Origin: Rhizobium sp. Root708
Lineage (GTDB): Bacteria; Pseudomonadota; Alphaproteobacteria; Rhizobiales; Rhizobiaceae
Assembly (NCBI RefSeq): GCF_001429725.1
Contig: NZ_LMHV01000003.1
Location: 124,001-188,000 of the forward strand
Length of the DNA: 64,000 nucleotides
Direction: 5' to 3'
The notes below the pieces were generated by a model. It saw only the letters and a list, made by a program, of their open reading frames with translations. It was not told where the DNA came from and did not search any database. Position numbers and translations under genes: made by a program. Numbering within the stretch: the first letter of the stretch is position 1; every line of letters starts with the position of its first letter. This document shows, piece after piece, positions 36,410 to 44,901 of this stretch.

Positions 36410-37453
36410 TTAAAAATGATCGACGTCGATCACGGCCTTGGCAAAGGCTTCGGGCGCTTCCTGCGGCAGGTTGTGTCCAATGCCGCCGGTGATGGTCCGA
36501 TGCTCGTATCGGCCGGTGAACTTGCCGGCGTAAGCCGCAGGCTCCGGATGTGGTGCACCATTGGCATCGCCTTCCATGGTGATTGTCGGCACGGAGATCG
36601 AAGGACCCATTGCCAGCTTCTTTTCGTAGGCGTCGTACTTGGCTTCGCCTTCGACGACGCCGAGGCGCCAGCGATAATTGTGGATCACAACGGCGACGTG
36701 ATCGGGATTGTCGAAGGCGGCAGCCGATCTCTCGAAGGTCGCATCGTCGAAATTCCACTTCGGCGATGCCGTATGCCAGATCAGCCGCGCAAATTCGCTG
36801 CGGTTGGCCTCGTAGCCAAGCTGACCGCGCTCGGTCGCGAAGTAGAACTGATACCACCAGGCAAGCTCGGCCTTCGGCGGAAGCGGCTTCCGGTTGATCT
36901 CCTGGCTGCCGATCAGATAGCCGCTAACCGAGACCAGCGCCTTGCAACGCTCGGGCCAGAGCGCCGCCATGATATCGGCGGTGCGCGCGCCCCAGTCATA
37001 TCCGGCAACGACCGCCTTTTCGATCTTCAGCGCATCCATGAACGCGATGATGTCGGCGGCGAGCGCCGCCTGTTGGCCGTTTCGCGGGGTCTCGGCTGAA
37101 ACGAACCGGGTTGTCCCGTAGCCGCGCAGATAAGGAATGAGAACGCGGTAGCCGGCGTCCGCGAGCAGCGGTGCGACGTCCACATAGCTGTAGATGTCGT
37201 AGGGCCAGCCGTGCAGCAGCAGCACGACGGGACCGTTCGCCGGACCTGCTTCGGCATAACCAATATCGAGCACGCCAGCCCTGATCTGCTTCAGGGCTTC
37301 AAAGGAGCTGTGCTTGCCGGCCATCGAGGCGGTTGCGGGAGGCTGCGCCGCCTGCGCTGCGCGCCCTGCAAGGCCTGACATGCCGATCTCGGCAGCGGCG
37401 ACAGCCATGGCGGTGATGCCGAAAAATCGGCGGCGATTGATCCCCTGGGACAT
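36410..37453 (-). CDS. Tat-exported alpha/beta hydrolase, epoxide-hydrolase/dehalogenase type
   Basis: Periplasmic hydrolase of 347 residues. A twin-arginine signal is clear: NRRRFFGITAMAVAAAEIG, cleaved near AAQAAQ. The alpha/beta fold shows the oxyanion HGWPYDIYSY, the nucleophile elbow VVAGYDWGARTADI with Asp (typical of epoxide hydrolases and haloalkane dehalogenases, not Ser), and the catalytic His in GGIGHNLPQEAPE. ATG 37453 follows AGGAGAG. It is divergent from dipZ, sharing the repeat-rich intergenic region. Natural substrate unknown. Confidence 0.85.
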   Translation of the reverse strand: MSQGINRRRFFGITAMAVAAAEIGMSGLAGRAAQAAQPPATASMAGKHSSFEALKQIRAGVLDIGYAEAGPANGPVVLLLHGWPYDIYSYVDVAPLLADAGYRVLIPYLRGYGTTRFVSAETPRNGQQAALAADIIAFMDALKIEKAVVAGYDWGARTADIMAALWPERCKALVSVSGYLIGSQEINRKPLPPKAELAWWYQFYFATERGQLGYEANRSEFARLIWHTASPKWNFDDATFERSAAAFDNPDHVAVVIHNYRWRLGVVEGEAKYDAYEKKLAMGPSISVPTITMEGDANGAPHPEPAAYAGKFTGRYEHRTITGGIGHNLPQEAPEAFAKAVIDVDHF

Positions 37454-37772
37454 TGATCTCTCCTGCGTTTGAATATGACCCGAAGAAAACAGCCTGCGTG
37501 TATCGTCGATGTGTCGCACGCGACCTTTTTTGAATGGAGATGTAGCGAGCAGCCCTCCGGATACAATGCGATACAATCGACACCAGGAAAGCCGCCAGCG
37601 GCGCGACTTTGTATCGCTCTGTAGCGAGGCCGCCGAAACCGACATTCCGCTACAAATCACCAAGGTACCGGACACATCGAGGATACCAGCGCACGGCCAT
37701 ATGCATCTCGTTTTCTGGCTTTGGCGCATCGCGTCACCAGAACCGACTTATCGGCACCAAAGGAAAACGACG
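37454..37772. promoter_or_regulatory. Divergent promoter region with repeated TGTA[GT]CG boxes
   Basis: About 320 bases between the alpha/beta hydrolase and dipZ. It holds several copies of a TTTGTA[GT]CG half-site in both orientations: TGTAGCGAG at 37541, GATACAAT at 37560 and GCGATACAAT at 37568, TTTGTATCGC at 37608 directly followed by TCTGTAGCGAG at 37618, and CGCTACAAAT at 37649. The pairs repeat at about 10 bases, the spacing used by OmpR-family dimers. The same element lies upstream of ohr (34207-34227). Confidence 0.5.
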
Positions 37773-39548
37773 ATGACGCTTCTTATCATTGCTTATCTTG
37801 GAGGCGCGCTGACGATCCTCAGCCCGTGCATTCTTCCGATCCTGCCTTTCGTCTTCGCACGCGCCGGGCAGCCGTTCCTGAAAAGCACGCTTCCGATGCT
37901 CGTCGGCATGGCGGCCACCTTCGCGGTCGTCGCGACACTGGCCGCGGTCGGCGGTGCCTGGGCCATTCAGGCAAACGAATACGGCCGCATCGCCGCCATC
38001 GTCCTGCTGGCATTCTTCGGACTGAGCCTGCTTTCGCCACGCTTTGCGACGCGCATCACCCAGCCGGTCGTCGGCCTTGGAAACGATCTGCTGGCCGCCA
38101 CCGGTGATCGCGGCGCAGCCTCGAGCATCAGAAGTTCTCTCCTGCTCGGCGTCGCGACCGGTCTGCTGTGGGCTCCCTGCGCAGGCCCGATCCTCGGCCT
38201 TGTTCTCACGGGTGCCGCCCTGCACGGCGCGAACCTGACCACCAGTCTGCTGTTGCTTGCCTACGCAGCCGGTGCGGCTACGTCGCTTGCCGCCGCACTT
38301 CTGCTCGGCGGCAGGATATTCGCCGCGATGAAGCGGTCGCTCGGCATCGGCGAACGTATCCGCCAGGTGCTCGGCGTCGCTGTCCTCGCAGGCGTTGCGA
38401 TCATCGCGTCCGGTCTCGACACAACGCTTCTGGCACGACTCTCCTATGCCAGCACAGCCTCGTTCGAACAGGCCGTGCTCAACCGGCTGGATGCCCGCTC
38501 GCTGAGCACGGCACCAACCGAGGTGGCCAGCAACGCGACCGCCATGCTCGTCGACAACAAGCAGCCGTATCACAGCTCGCTCGGCGTCGAGGGTCGCGCT
38601 CCATCGCTTGATGGTGCCGTCGAGTGGCTCAACTCACCGCCGCTCACTGAAAAGCAGCTTCGTGGGAAGGTCGTGCTTGTCGATTTCTGGACCTATTCCT
38701 GCATCAACTGCATCCGCACCCTTCCCTACGTTCGGGAATGGGCGGAAAAATACAAGGATCAGGGCCTCGTCGTGATCGGCGTCCACACTCCCGAATTCGC
38801 CTTCGAGAAGAAGATCGACAACGTCAAGAAGGCGGTCGCAGACTTCAAGATCGATTATCCCGTCGCAATCGACAACGACTACCGGATCTGGAGGGCGTTC
38901 GAGAACAACTACTGGCCCGCCCATTACCTGATCGATGCCGATGGACAAATTCGCTACCATCACTTCGGCGAAGGCGACTACCGGGAGACGGAACAGGCCA
39001 TTCAGGACCTGCTGCATGAGGCCGGCAGCAAGACCGCCGAGAACACCCCGATCGTCGCCCCGGATGCCAAGGGTGCCGAAATGGCACCGGATCTTGCCGC
39101 CATACGGTCCGGCGAAACCTACATCGGCTACCAGCAGGCATCGAACTTCGTGTCGCCGGAAGGTTTGCATTCCGACGCACCCCATCTCTATTCGATCAGC
39201 AATCCACACCTGAACGAATGGGGTCTGTCCGGCACATGGACCGTCGGGGCCGAGGCCGCGACACTGGACCAGTCTGACGGCGGCATCGCCTACCGCTTCA
39301 GCGCCCGCGACCTTCATCTCGTGCTCGGGCCGGATAAAGCGGGCAAGCCCATCCGATTCAAGGTCACCGTTGACGGGAAGCCGCCCGGAGCCGACCACGG
39401 CGCCGACGTCGATGCCGATGGCAATGGCACGGTGACGGCGACGAGACTGTACCAATTGGTCCGTCAGTCCGGCACGGTCACTGCGCGCAACTTCGAGATC
39501 AAGTTTCTGGATCCCGGCGTGAACGCCTATGCCTTCACCTTCGGCTGA
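37773..39548 (+). CDS. DipZ-like thiol-disulfide transport protein (CcdA plus thioredoxin-like domain)
   Basis: Membrane redox protein of 591 residues. The N-terminal CcdA/DsbD-type domain (about 1-235) has six helices with the two cysteines in SPCILPILPF (C19) and WAPCAGPIL. A periplasmic thioredoxin/AhpC-TSA-like domain follows with VDFWTYSCINCIRTLPYV; its active site is C310-x-x-C313. A C-terminal beta-rich extension (about 440-591) completes the DipZ layout. It carries electrons from cytosolic thioredoxin to periplasmic targets. ATG 37773 follows AAAGGAAA; the frame is open to 37509 but that part lies in the promoter region. Confidence 0.88.
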   Translation: MTLLIIAYLGGALTILSPCILPILPFVFARAGQPFLKSTLPMLVGMAATFAVVATLAAVGGAWAIQANEYGRIAAIVLLAFFGLSLLSPRFATRITQPVVGLGNDLLAATGDRGAASSIRSSLLLGVATGLLWAPCAGPILGLVLTGAALHGANLTTSLLLLAYAAGAATSLAAALLLGGRIFAAMKRSLGIGERIRQVLGVAVLAGVAIIASGLDTTLLARLSYASTASFEQAVLNRLDARSLSTAPTEVASNATAMLVDNKQPYHSSLGVEGRAPSLDGAVEWLNSPPLTEKQLRGKVVLVDFWTYSCINCIRTLPYVREWAEKYKDQGLVVIGVHTPEFAFEKKIDNVKKAVADFKIDYPVAIDNDYRIWRAFENNYWPAHYLIDADGQIRYHHFGEGDYRETEQAIQDLLHEAGSKTAENTPIVAPDAKGAEMAPDLAAIRSGETYIGYQQASNFVSPEGLHSDAPHLYSISNPHLNEWGLSGTWTVGAEAATLDQSDGGIAYRFSARDLHLVLGPDKAGKPIRFKVTVDGKPPGADHGADVDADGNGTVTATRLYQLVRQSGTVTARNFEIKFLDPGVNAYAFTFG

Positions 39549-39570
39549 GCCCAGCCACGCGCAAAGAGAA

Positions 39571-39601
39571 GCGGCCCGCGATCAACCGATCCGGGCCGCT
39601 C
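39571..39601. terminator. Hairpin between convergent dipZ and hypO
   Basis: Stem AGCGGCCCG (39571-39579) pairs with CGGGCCGCT (39593-39601); loop of 13. Placed between two convergent stops it can serve both strands. The T-run is weak on either side. Confidence 0.6.
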
Positions 39602-39629
39602 TCATTCGTCGGACCCAAAGGGCCGTCAA

Positions 39630-40871
39630 TTAGAAACGCTGCGGGGAAACCCTGCTGATGTCGATCGATGGTGTTTGTCCGCTCAGTAGGTCGGCAACGA
39701 TCCTGGCCGTTCCCGCGGACTGCGTCAGCCCAAGATGGCCGTGACCGAAGGCATAGATGACGCGACCGGTCGCGCGAGCCCGGCCAATCGCCGGCAAGCT
39801 GTCGGGAAGCGACGGGCGGAAGCCCATCCATTCGACGCCGCCTTCCGTCTTCAACCCCGGCAGGAACATCGCGGCCTTCTTCAGCATCGCTTGCGAACGC
39901 TTGAAGTTCGGCGGCAACTGCAGGCCGCCAAGTTCGACGGCGCCGCCGACGCGAACGCCTGTCGACAGCCGCGTCACGACGAAGCCATGGCCACCGAAGG
40001 TCACCTGCGTGCGCAGATCGAAAGCCCCTGTCGGCAGCGTCGTATTGTAACCGCGCTCCGTTTCCAGCGGGATATTCTCGCCGATGGTTCGAGCGATCCG
40101 GTGAGAGAAAGCGCCAGCCGCAAGAACGACCTGGCCGACCTTGCGCGTCTTGCCATCAGCCGTCCGGACCTCGACGGCACTATCGCCAGGCTTCAGGTCG
40201 ACGACCTCACCGGTTTCGATCAGCCCGCCCTTGGCACGGAAATGATCGGCGAGCGCAAGAGTGTAGAGCTTCGGATCCGCGATCGAATACCAACCGGGTG
40301 TGAAGGTGCCGAGGATGAACCGGGACGCAAGGCCCGGCTGGATCGCCGCCATCTCGTCGCCCTTGACGTGACGGAACTCGACACCGTGATCTTCGCGGGC
40401 CTTCCAGCCCGGCAGCGATCCGCGAAACTCCGCATCGCTTTCGTAAACTTGCAGATTGCCTTCCTTGCGCAGCATGGCCGCGGTGCCCGTGGCATTCAGG
40501 AAGGGCTCGAGCTCGGCCTTCGAAAGATCCATCAGGGCCGTCTGCATCGCAGTCGATTGCGCGACCCGGTCAGGCGCGCAGGCGCGCCAGAACCGGAACA
40601 TCCACGGCGCGATCTGCAGCGCGTAGGCCGGCGGCACCGTCAGCGGGCCAAGCGGATCAAGCAACCACTTCGGCGCCTTCTTGAGGATGCCCGGCGAGGC
40701 CAGCGGCAGAACGTCGGTGAACGCGAACGCGCCGGCATTTCCGGCGGAAGCGCCCGCAGCCGGCCCGACGCGATCAAGCACGGTAACGGAAAAACCGCGA
40801 GCCTGCGCGGCAATGGCTGCCGACAGGCCGACAACACCGGCACCGATCACGATCACATCACGCTCAACCAC
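39630..40871 (-). CDS. hypO: DadA-type FAD oxidoreductase, probable D-hydroxyproline dehydrogenase
   Basis: Flavoprotein of 413 residues in the D-amino acid dehydrogenase family. FAD motif VIVIGAGVVGLSAAIAAQARG at the N-terminus; GRVIYAFGHGHLGLTQSAGTARIVADLL near the end is the DadA C-terminal FAD-binding signature. In hydroxyproline catabolism such an enzyme oxidises cis-4-hydroxy-D-proline to 1-pyrroline-4-hydroxy-2-carboxylate. The substrate is inferred from adjacent hypH, hypS, hypD and hypR; on sequence alone it could act on another D-amino acid. Confidence 0.78.
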   Translation of the reverse strand: MVERDVIVIGAGVVGLSAAIAAQARGFSVTVLDRVGPAAGASAGNAGAFAFTDVLPLASPGILKKAPKWLLDPLGPLTVPPAYALQIAPWMFRFWRACAPDRVAQSTAMQTALMDLSKAELEPFLNATGTAAMLRKEGNLQVYESDAEFRGSLPGWKAREDHGVEFRHVKGDEMAAIQPGLASRFILGTFTPGWYSIADPKLYTLALADHFRAKGGLIETGEVVDLKPGDSAVEVRTADGKTRKVGQVVLAAGAFSHRIARTIGENIPLETERGYNTTLPTGAFDLRTQVTFGGHGFVVTRLSTGVRVGGAVELGGLQLPPNFKRSQAMLKKAAMFLPGLKTEGGVEWMGFRPSLPDSLPAIGRARATGRVIYAFGHGHLGLTQSAGTARIVADLLSGQTPSIDISRVSPQRF

Positions 40872-41003
40872 TGCACTATCTCCGCAGACACCGGAGGCCG
40901 GGACGGTCGGCCAACGTCATATTCTTGAAAGGGAAGCATTTCGAAGCATGGACCGGCTCACCGGCTCGGTGATCCACCGCCCTTGCATGAGTTGGGTCGG
41001 CAC

Positions 41004-41029
41004 GGGAGGGCTTTGGTGAAAGCCCTCCC
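41004..41029. terminator. Strong hairpin between hypH and hypO
   Basis: Perfect 11-pair stem GGGAGGGCTTT / AAAGCCCTCCC with loop GGTG, 17 bases beyond the hypH stop on the minus strand. No long T-run follows, so attenuation or mRNA end protection are possible besides termination. Confidence 0.6.
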
Positions 41030-41045
41030 TCTGTTCATGCGGCAA

Positions 41046-42563
41046 TCAGCCGAGGAAATCCTCGGACAGCAGGCCTTCAGGCATGTTCTGGTAGGAAACC
41101 GGGCGCAGGAAGCGGCGGATCGACATCGTTCCGACGCTGGTCGCACCGAAGTTCGTCGACGCCGGATACGGGCCGCCGTGAACCATGGAATCGACGACTT
41201 CGACGCCGGTCGGGAAACCGTTCACCAGGACACGTCCTGCCTTGCGCTCGAGAACCGGCAGCAAGCGGCGGGCCGCATCGAGATCGCCGCCATCCATGTG
41301 GATGGTCGTCGTCAGCTGGCCTTCGAAGCCGCGGGCGAGTGTCTCCATCTCAGCGACCGTGTCGACACGCACGACGAGGCCGAGCGGTCCGAATACTTCT
41401 TCGCCGAGCGCGTGGTCCGCAAGGAACTGTTCGCCTGTCGTCTCATAGAGGTTCGGCGAGGCGTTGCGGTTGGACGATTCGGTCGTCAGCAGTGCCTTGA
41501 CGGTGTTGCGCGTCGAGAAGCGCTCCTGTCCGTCGCGGTAAGCCTTGGCGATCCCGTCCGTGAGCATCGTCTGCGGCGCGACCTTGCCGAGTGCCTCGAC
41601 GGTCGCAGCCGTGAAGCGGTCGGCATCCGAACCCTTGACGACGACGGCGATACCCGGGTTTGTGCAGAACTGGCCGGCACCCATCGTCAGCGATCCCGCC
41701 CAACCCTGGCCGAGCGTTTCGGCGCGTGCCTTGAGGGCCTCCGGCAGCAGGAACATCGGATTGACCGAGCCGAGCTCGCCGAAGAACGGAATTGGCTCCG
41801 GACGCGCAGCGCAGAGGTCGAACAGAGCGCGGCCGCCGCCGAGCGAACCGGTGAAGCCAACGGCCTTGATGCGCGGATGCTTGACCAAGCCATGGCCGAC
41901 GTCACGGCTGCCGCCCTGGATCAGCGAGAAAACGCCCGGATGAACGCCGGTGCGGCGGATGGCGGCATCGATCGCCTGCGCGATGATTTCACCGGTACCC
42001 GGATGCGCGGAGTGGCCCTTCACAACAACCGGGCAACCTGCGGCAAGCGCGGCAGCGGTATCACCGCCGGCGGTGGAGAAGGCGAGCGGGAAGTTCGAGG
42101 CGCCGAACACCGCCACCGGACCGATCGGCCGCTGAAGCAGGCGGATTTCCGGGCGCGGCGCCGGCTGGCGATCCGGCAACGCCTGATCAAGACGACGATC
42201 GAGGTATTCACCCTTCTCGATGTGATCTGCGAAAAGCCGCAGCTGGCCGGTCGTGCGGCCACGCTCGCCCTGCAGGCGTGCTGCCGGCAAACCGGTTTCC
42301 TGGCTGCCGATTTCGGTGATGGCCTCGGCGCGCGCTTCGATTTCCTCGGCAATGGCTCTGAGGAATGCTGCGCGCTCGGCGCGCGTGGAGTAACCGTAGG
42401 TCCAGAAGGCGTCTTCCGCGGCTTCACAGGCACGGTTTACGTGCTCGACCGTGCCGGCGGCAAAAGCGTGCGACGGGCCATGAGCGGGTGAGGATTGAAA
42501 AGTGCTTTCCCCGTCCAGCCATTCGCCTGCGACAAGGTGTTTTCCTGTGGGAACGAAGACCAT
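41046..42563 (-). CDS. hypH: Alpha-ketoglutarate semialdehyde dehydrogenase
   Basis: NAD(P)+-dependent aldehyde dehydrogenase of 505 residues. FGASNFPLAFSTAGGDTAAALAAGCPVVVKGH gives the cofactor-binding Lys, GFTGS the turn, PFFGELGSVNP the general-base Glu and GAGQFCTNPG the catalytic Cys. This is the alpha-ketoglutaric semialdehyde dehydrogenase branch, the last step of hydroxyproline (and of some pentose/glucarate) degradation. ATG 42563 follows AAAGGATC; the open frame continues far upstream but only shadows the divergent hypS gene. Confidence 0.87.
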   Translation of the reverse strand: MVFVPTGKHLVAGEWLDGESTFQSSPAHGPSHAFAAGTVEHVNRACEAAEDAFWTYGYSTRAERAAFLRAIAEEIEARAEAITEIGSQETGLPAARLQGERGRTTGQLRLFADHIEKGEYLDRRLDQALPDRQPAPRPEIRLLQRPIGPVAVFGASNFPLAFSTAGGDTAAALAAGCPVVVKGHSAHPGTGEIIAQAIDAAIRRTGVHPGVFSLIQGGSRDVGHGLVKHPRIKAVGFTGSLGGGRALFDLCAARPEPIPFFGELGSVNPMFLLPEALKARAETLGQGWAGSLTMGAGQFCTNPGIAVVVKGSDADRFTAATVEALGKVAPQTMLTDGIAKAYRDGQERFSTRNTVKALLTTESSNRNASPNLYETTGEQFLADHALGEEVFGPLGLVVRVDTVAEMETLARGFEGQLTTTIHMDGGDLDAARRLLPVLERKAGRVLVNGFPTGVEVVDSMVHGGPYPASTNFGATSVGTMSIRRFLRPVSYQNMPEGLLSEDFLG

Positions 42564-42641
42564 AAGCCGATCCTTTCTCTGTATCTTTGGGCGCGTTTCA
42601 GCGAGAATCGGTTCATAGCCGAATTGCACTTGCAAGATCTT

Positions 42642-42660
42642 TGTATACTTTATGTATTCA
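42642..42660. promoter_or_regulatory. Candidate GntR/FCD operator between hypH and hypS
   Basis: Imperfect palindrome TGTATAC-TTTAT-GTATTCA (6 of 7 arm positions symmetric) in the 147-base divergent promoter region. Its A+T-rich TGTATAC form resembles operators of FCD-type GntR regulators. A related TGTATTTTATTTG followed by the perfect palindrome TTTGTCGACAAA (44877-44888) lies upstream of hypD. Confidence 0.45.
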
Positions 42661-42710
42661 GAATTCAATCGCGCCCTTCCCGGCAGAATGGCGTTCGAGA
42701 AAGGCATGTC

Positions 42711-43745
42711 ATGACCGACCTCACCGTCACCGTCGAAGCCCTGCAACAGCGTGTCGAAGCGATCTTCGCCAAGGCAGGTCTCAACTCCGTTCAAGCCGGC
42801 GCGATCGCGCGCGTCATCATTGCCGGCGAACGTGACGCCTGTAAGTCGCATGGCATTTACCGGATCGAAGGCGTCCTGCGTACCGTCAAGGCCGGCAAGG
42901 TCAGCCCGGATGCTCTGCCTGTTCTGGTCGAGCAGGAGAATTCGGCGATCGTTCGCGTCGACGCGAAGGGCGGCTTTGCCAACGCCGCGTTCGAGCTCGG
43001 CCTGCCGGCGCTCACCGAGCGCGCACGCGCATCCGGTCTGGCCGCTCTTGTAATCAACGACTGCACGCACTTCTCCGCCTTGTGGCCCGAGGTTGAAGCG
43101 GTAACGGCGCAGGGCCTCGCCGGTCTCGTCATGTGCCCAAGCTACGCAACGGTGGCTCCGACCGGCGGCAACAAACCGCTGCTCGGCACCAATCCTCTTG
43201 CTTTCGGCTGGCCGCGCCCGAACGGTTCTCCCTACGTGTTTGATTTCGCGACCTCGGTCGCCGCGCGCGGTGAAATGGAACTCTATCGACGCGCCGGAAA
43301 GCCCCTCCCCGATGGCTGGGCGATCGACGCCGACGGCGATCCGACGACGGATCCGCAGGAAGCCCTGGCAGGCGCCATGCTGCCCTTCGGCGGGCACAAG
43401 GGTTCGGCGATCGGAACGATGATCGAGCTGCTCGCCGGCATCATGATCGGCGATCTGACCAGCCCTGAGGTGTTGGACTATCTCGGCACGACGACGCTCG
43501 CGCCGCGGCACGGCGAACTCATCCTCGCCTTTTCGCCAAAAGCTTTTGCGGCGGGTCGCAGCGGCGATCCGTTTGCACGCGCCGAGTTGTTGTTCGAGGC
43601 GATCGTCGGACAGGGCGCCCGCCTGCCCTCCGAGCGCCGCTATGCCGCGCGCTCCAAGTCGGTCGCCAACGGCATTGCTCTGACCGCTGCAGAGGTCGAG
43701 CAGCTCGATCGGCTGGAGGCACTCGGCCTCGACGCCATCGCCTGA
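42711..43745 (+). CDS. hypS: Malate/L-lactate dehydrogenase-family oxidoreductase, probable pyrroline-2-carboxylate reductase
   Basis: NAD(P)H-dependent oxidoreductase of the Ldh_2 family (not the Rossmann malate dehydrogenases), 344 residues. Family markers: RDACKSHGIYRIEG, INDCTHFSALWPEVE with the catalytic His, NPLAFGWPRPNGSPYVFDFATS and PFGGHKGSAIGTMIELLAG. Members reduce delta1-pyrroline-2-carboxylate to proline or handle ureidoglycolate and similar acids. The first fits its place in the hydroxyproline cluster. ATG 42711 follows GAAAGG. Divergent from hypH and convergent with hypD. Confidence 0.78.
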   Translation: MTDLTVTVEALQQRVEAIFAKAGLNSVQAGAIARVIIAGERDACKSHGIYRIEGVLRTVKAGKVSPDALPVLVEQENSAIVRVDAKGGFANAAFELGLPALTERARASGLAALVINDCTHFSALWPEVEAVTAQGLAGLVMCPSYATVAPTGGNKPLLGTNPLAFGWPRPNGSPYVFDFATSVAARGEMELYRRAGKPLPDGWAIDADGDPTTDPQEALAGAMLPFGGHKGSAIGTMIELLAGIMIGDLTSPEVLDYLGTTTLAPRHGELILAFSPKAFAAGRSGDPFARAELLFEAIVGQGARLPSERRYAARSKSVANGIALTAAEVEQLDRLEALGLDAIA

Positions 43746-43769
43746 CGAGCGATCGGGAGGCAGTCAATA

Positions 43770-43795
43770 AAAAGCCCGCCATCCGGCGGGCTTTT
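43770..43795. terminator. Bidirectional terminator between hypS and hypD
   Basis: Perfect 11-pair stem AAAAGCCCGCC / GGCGGGCTTTT with loop ATCC, flanked by T-runs on both strands (TTTTCTTTC forward, TTTTTATTG in reverse). It lies between two convergent stops. Confidence 0.9.
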
Positions 43796-43815
43796 CTTTC
43801 TCGTTGCCGACAGGC

Positions 43816-44778
43816 TTAGCCCTTGTAGGCTTCGACAGCGCCCGGGAGCTTGCTCCAGGTGGCGTACCACGTGTTGAAAAGCGCGAACTGGGCTTCGACG
43901 TAGCCACGCTGGCTTGGCGTCAGCGCGTCTGTTTCGTTGAAGTGCAGTGTGTATTCCTTGTCACCCTTCAGCACCATCATGTGCTTGAAATAGAGAACAA
44001 GATCAGCGCCTTCGTCGAAGGACGACAGCACTGCGAGGGCCTGCTCCAGCTCCTGGGCGCGCTGGCGTGCATCGGCGTCGCCCTTGGCGGCGGCCTGTGA
44101 CAGATTGCAGAGATGGATGACTTCCTTCGGCAGAACGTTGCCGATGCCGGTGATCGCGCCGGTCGCGCCGCAGTTGACGAAGCCGTGGAAAACGGCCGTA
44201 TCGACACCGATCATCAGCGAAACGCCGTCGTCCTGGCTGGTGATGTACTCAGCCGCGTAGCGCATATCGGCAGGGCCGCCGAATTCCTTGAAGCCGACGA
44301 GGTTCGGGTGCTCGGCGCGGATCGCTAAGAATAGATCGGCGCGGGTCGCGAAGCCGTAATACGGGCTGTTGTATATGACAGCCGGAAGGTCGGGAGCAGC
44401 CGCCAGGATCGCCTTGAAATGCGCCTTCTGGGCGACAACCGACGAGCCGCGCGACAGGACGCGCGGAATGACCATCAGGCCCTGCGCGCCAACCTTCTGC
44501 GCATGGGCCGCGTGTGCGACCGCAGAAGCGGTGTTGACGGCACCGGTTCCGACGATGACGGGTACGCCGGCCTTAACAAGGCGCTCGACGCCTTCCATGC
44601 GCTGTGCGTCCGTCAGCAGGGGCCAATCGCCCATCGAGCCGCAATAAACGACCGCCGACATGCCCTGAGCGATAAGCTCCTTGCCCTTGCGGACCAGACC
44701 GTCGAAATCCGGGCTGCGGTCTTCCTTGCAAGGCGTCATCAATGCCGGAATGACACCGGAGAAAATCTTGGCTCTCAT
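43816..44778 (-). CDS. hypD: DapA-family lyase, probable 1-pyrroline-4-hydroxy-2-carboxylate deaminase
   Basis: Class I aldolase-fold protein of the dihydrodipicolinate synthase family, 320 residues. Schiff-base Lys164 (LVGFKEFGG) and Tyr136 (VIYNSPYYG) are present. GSMGDWPLLT replaces the GTTGE of true DapA, arguing against lysine synthesis. Placed beside hypR and the other hyp genes it should deaminate the pyrroline-hydroxycarboxylate to alpha-ketoglutarate semialdehyde, the substrate of hypH. ATG 44778 follows GGAGTTAGC. Confidence 0.85.
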   Translation of the reverse strand: MRAKIFSGVIPALMTPCKEDRSPDFDGLVRKGKELIAQGMSAVVYCGSMGDWPLLTDAQRMEGVERLVKAGVPVIVGTGAVNTASAVAHAAHAQKVGAQGLMVIPRVLSRGSSVVAQKAHFKAILAAAPDLPAVIYNSPYYGFATRADLFLAIRAEHPNLVGFKEFGGPADMRYAAEYITSQDDGVSLMIGVDTAVFHGFVNCGATGAITGIGNVLPKEVIHLCNLSQAAAKGDADARQRAQELEQALAVLSSFDEGADLVLYFKHMMVLKGDKEYTLHFNETDALTPSQRGYVEAQFALFNTWYATWSKLPGAVEAYKG

Positions 44779-44901
44779 GCTAACTCCTGTTGGCCGAATG
44801 GACTGACATCGCCGCGCTCATGAGACCTGAGCGGGAGCCGTGCCCTCGAGAGACACAATAGCGTCTTGTATTTTATTTGTCGACAAAAAATCGACAGCCG
44901 C

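Noticed and set aside
37509..37772. 88-residue N-terminal extension of dipZ
   Set aside because: It lies in the repeat-rich promoter region; ATG 37773 has a ribosome site and starts the CcdA helix directly.
42564..43511. Long N-terminal extension of the hypH frame
   Set aside because: It is the antisense of hypS; a good ribosome site and the family N-terminus place the start at 42563.
43816..44778. Dihydrodipicolinate synthase (dapA) for lysine synthesis
   Set aside because: The GTTGE-type motif is replaced by GSMGDW and the neighbours are hydroxyproline genes, so HypD is the better call.
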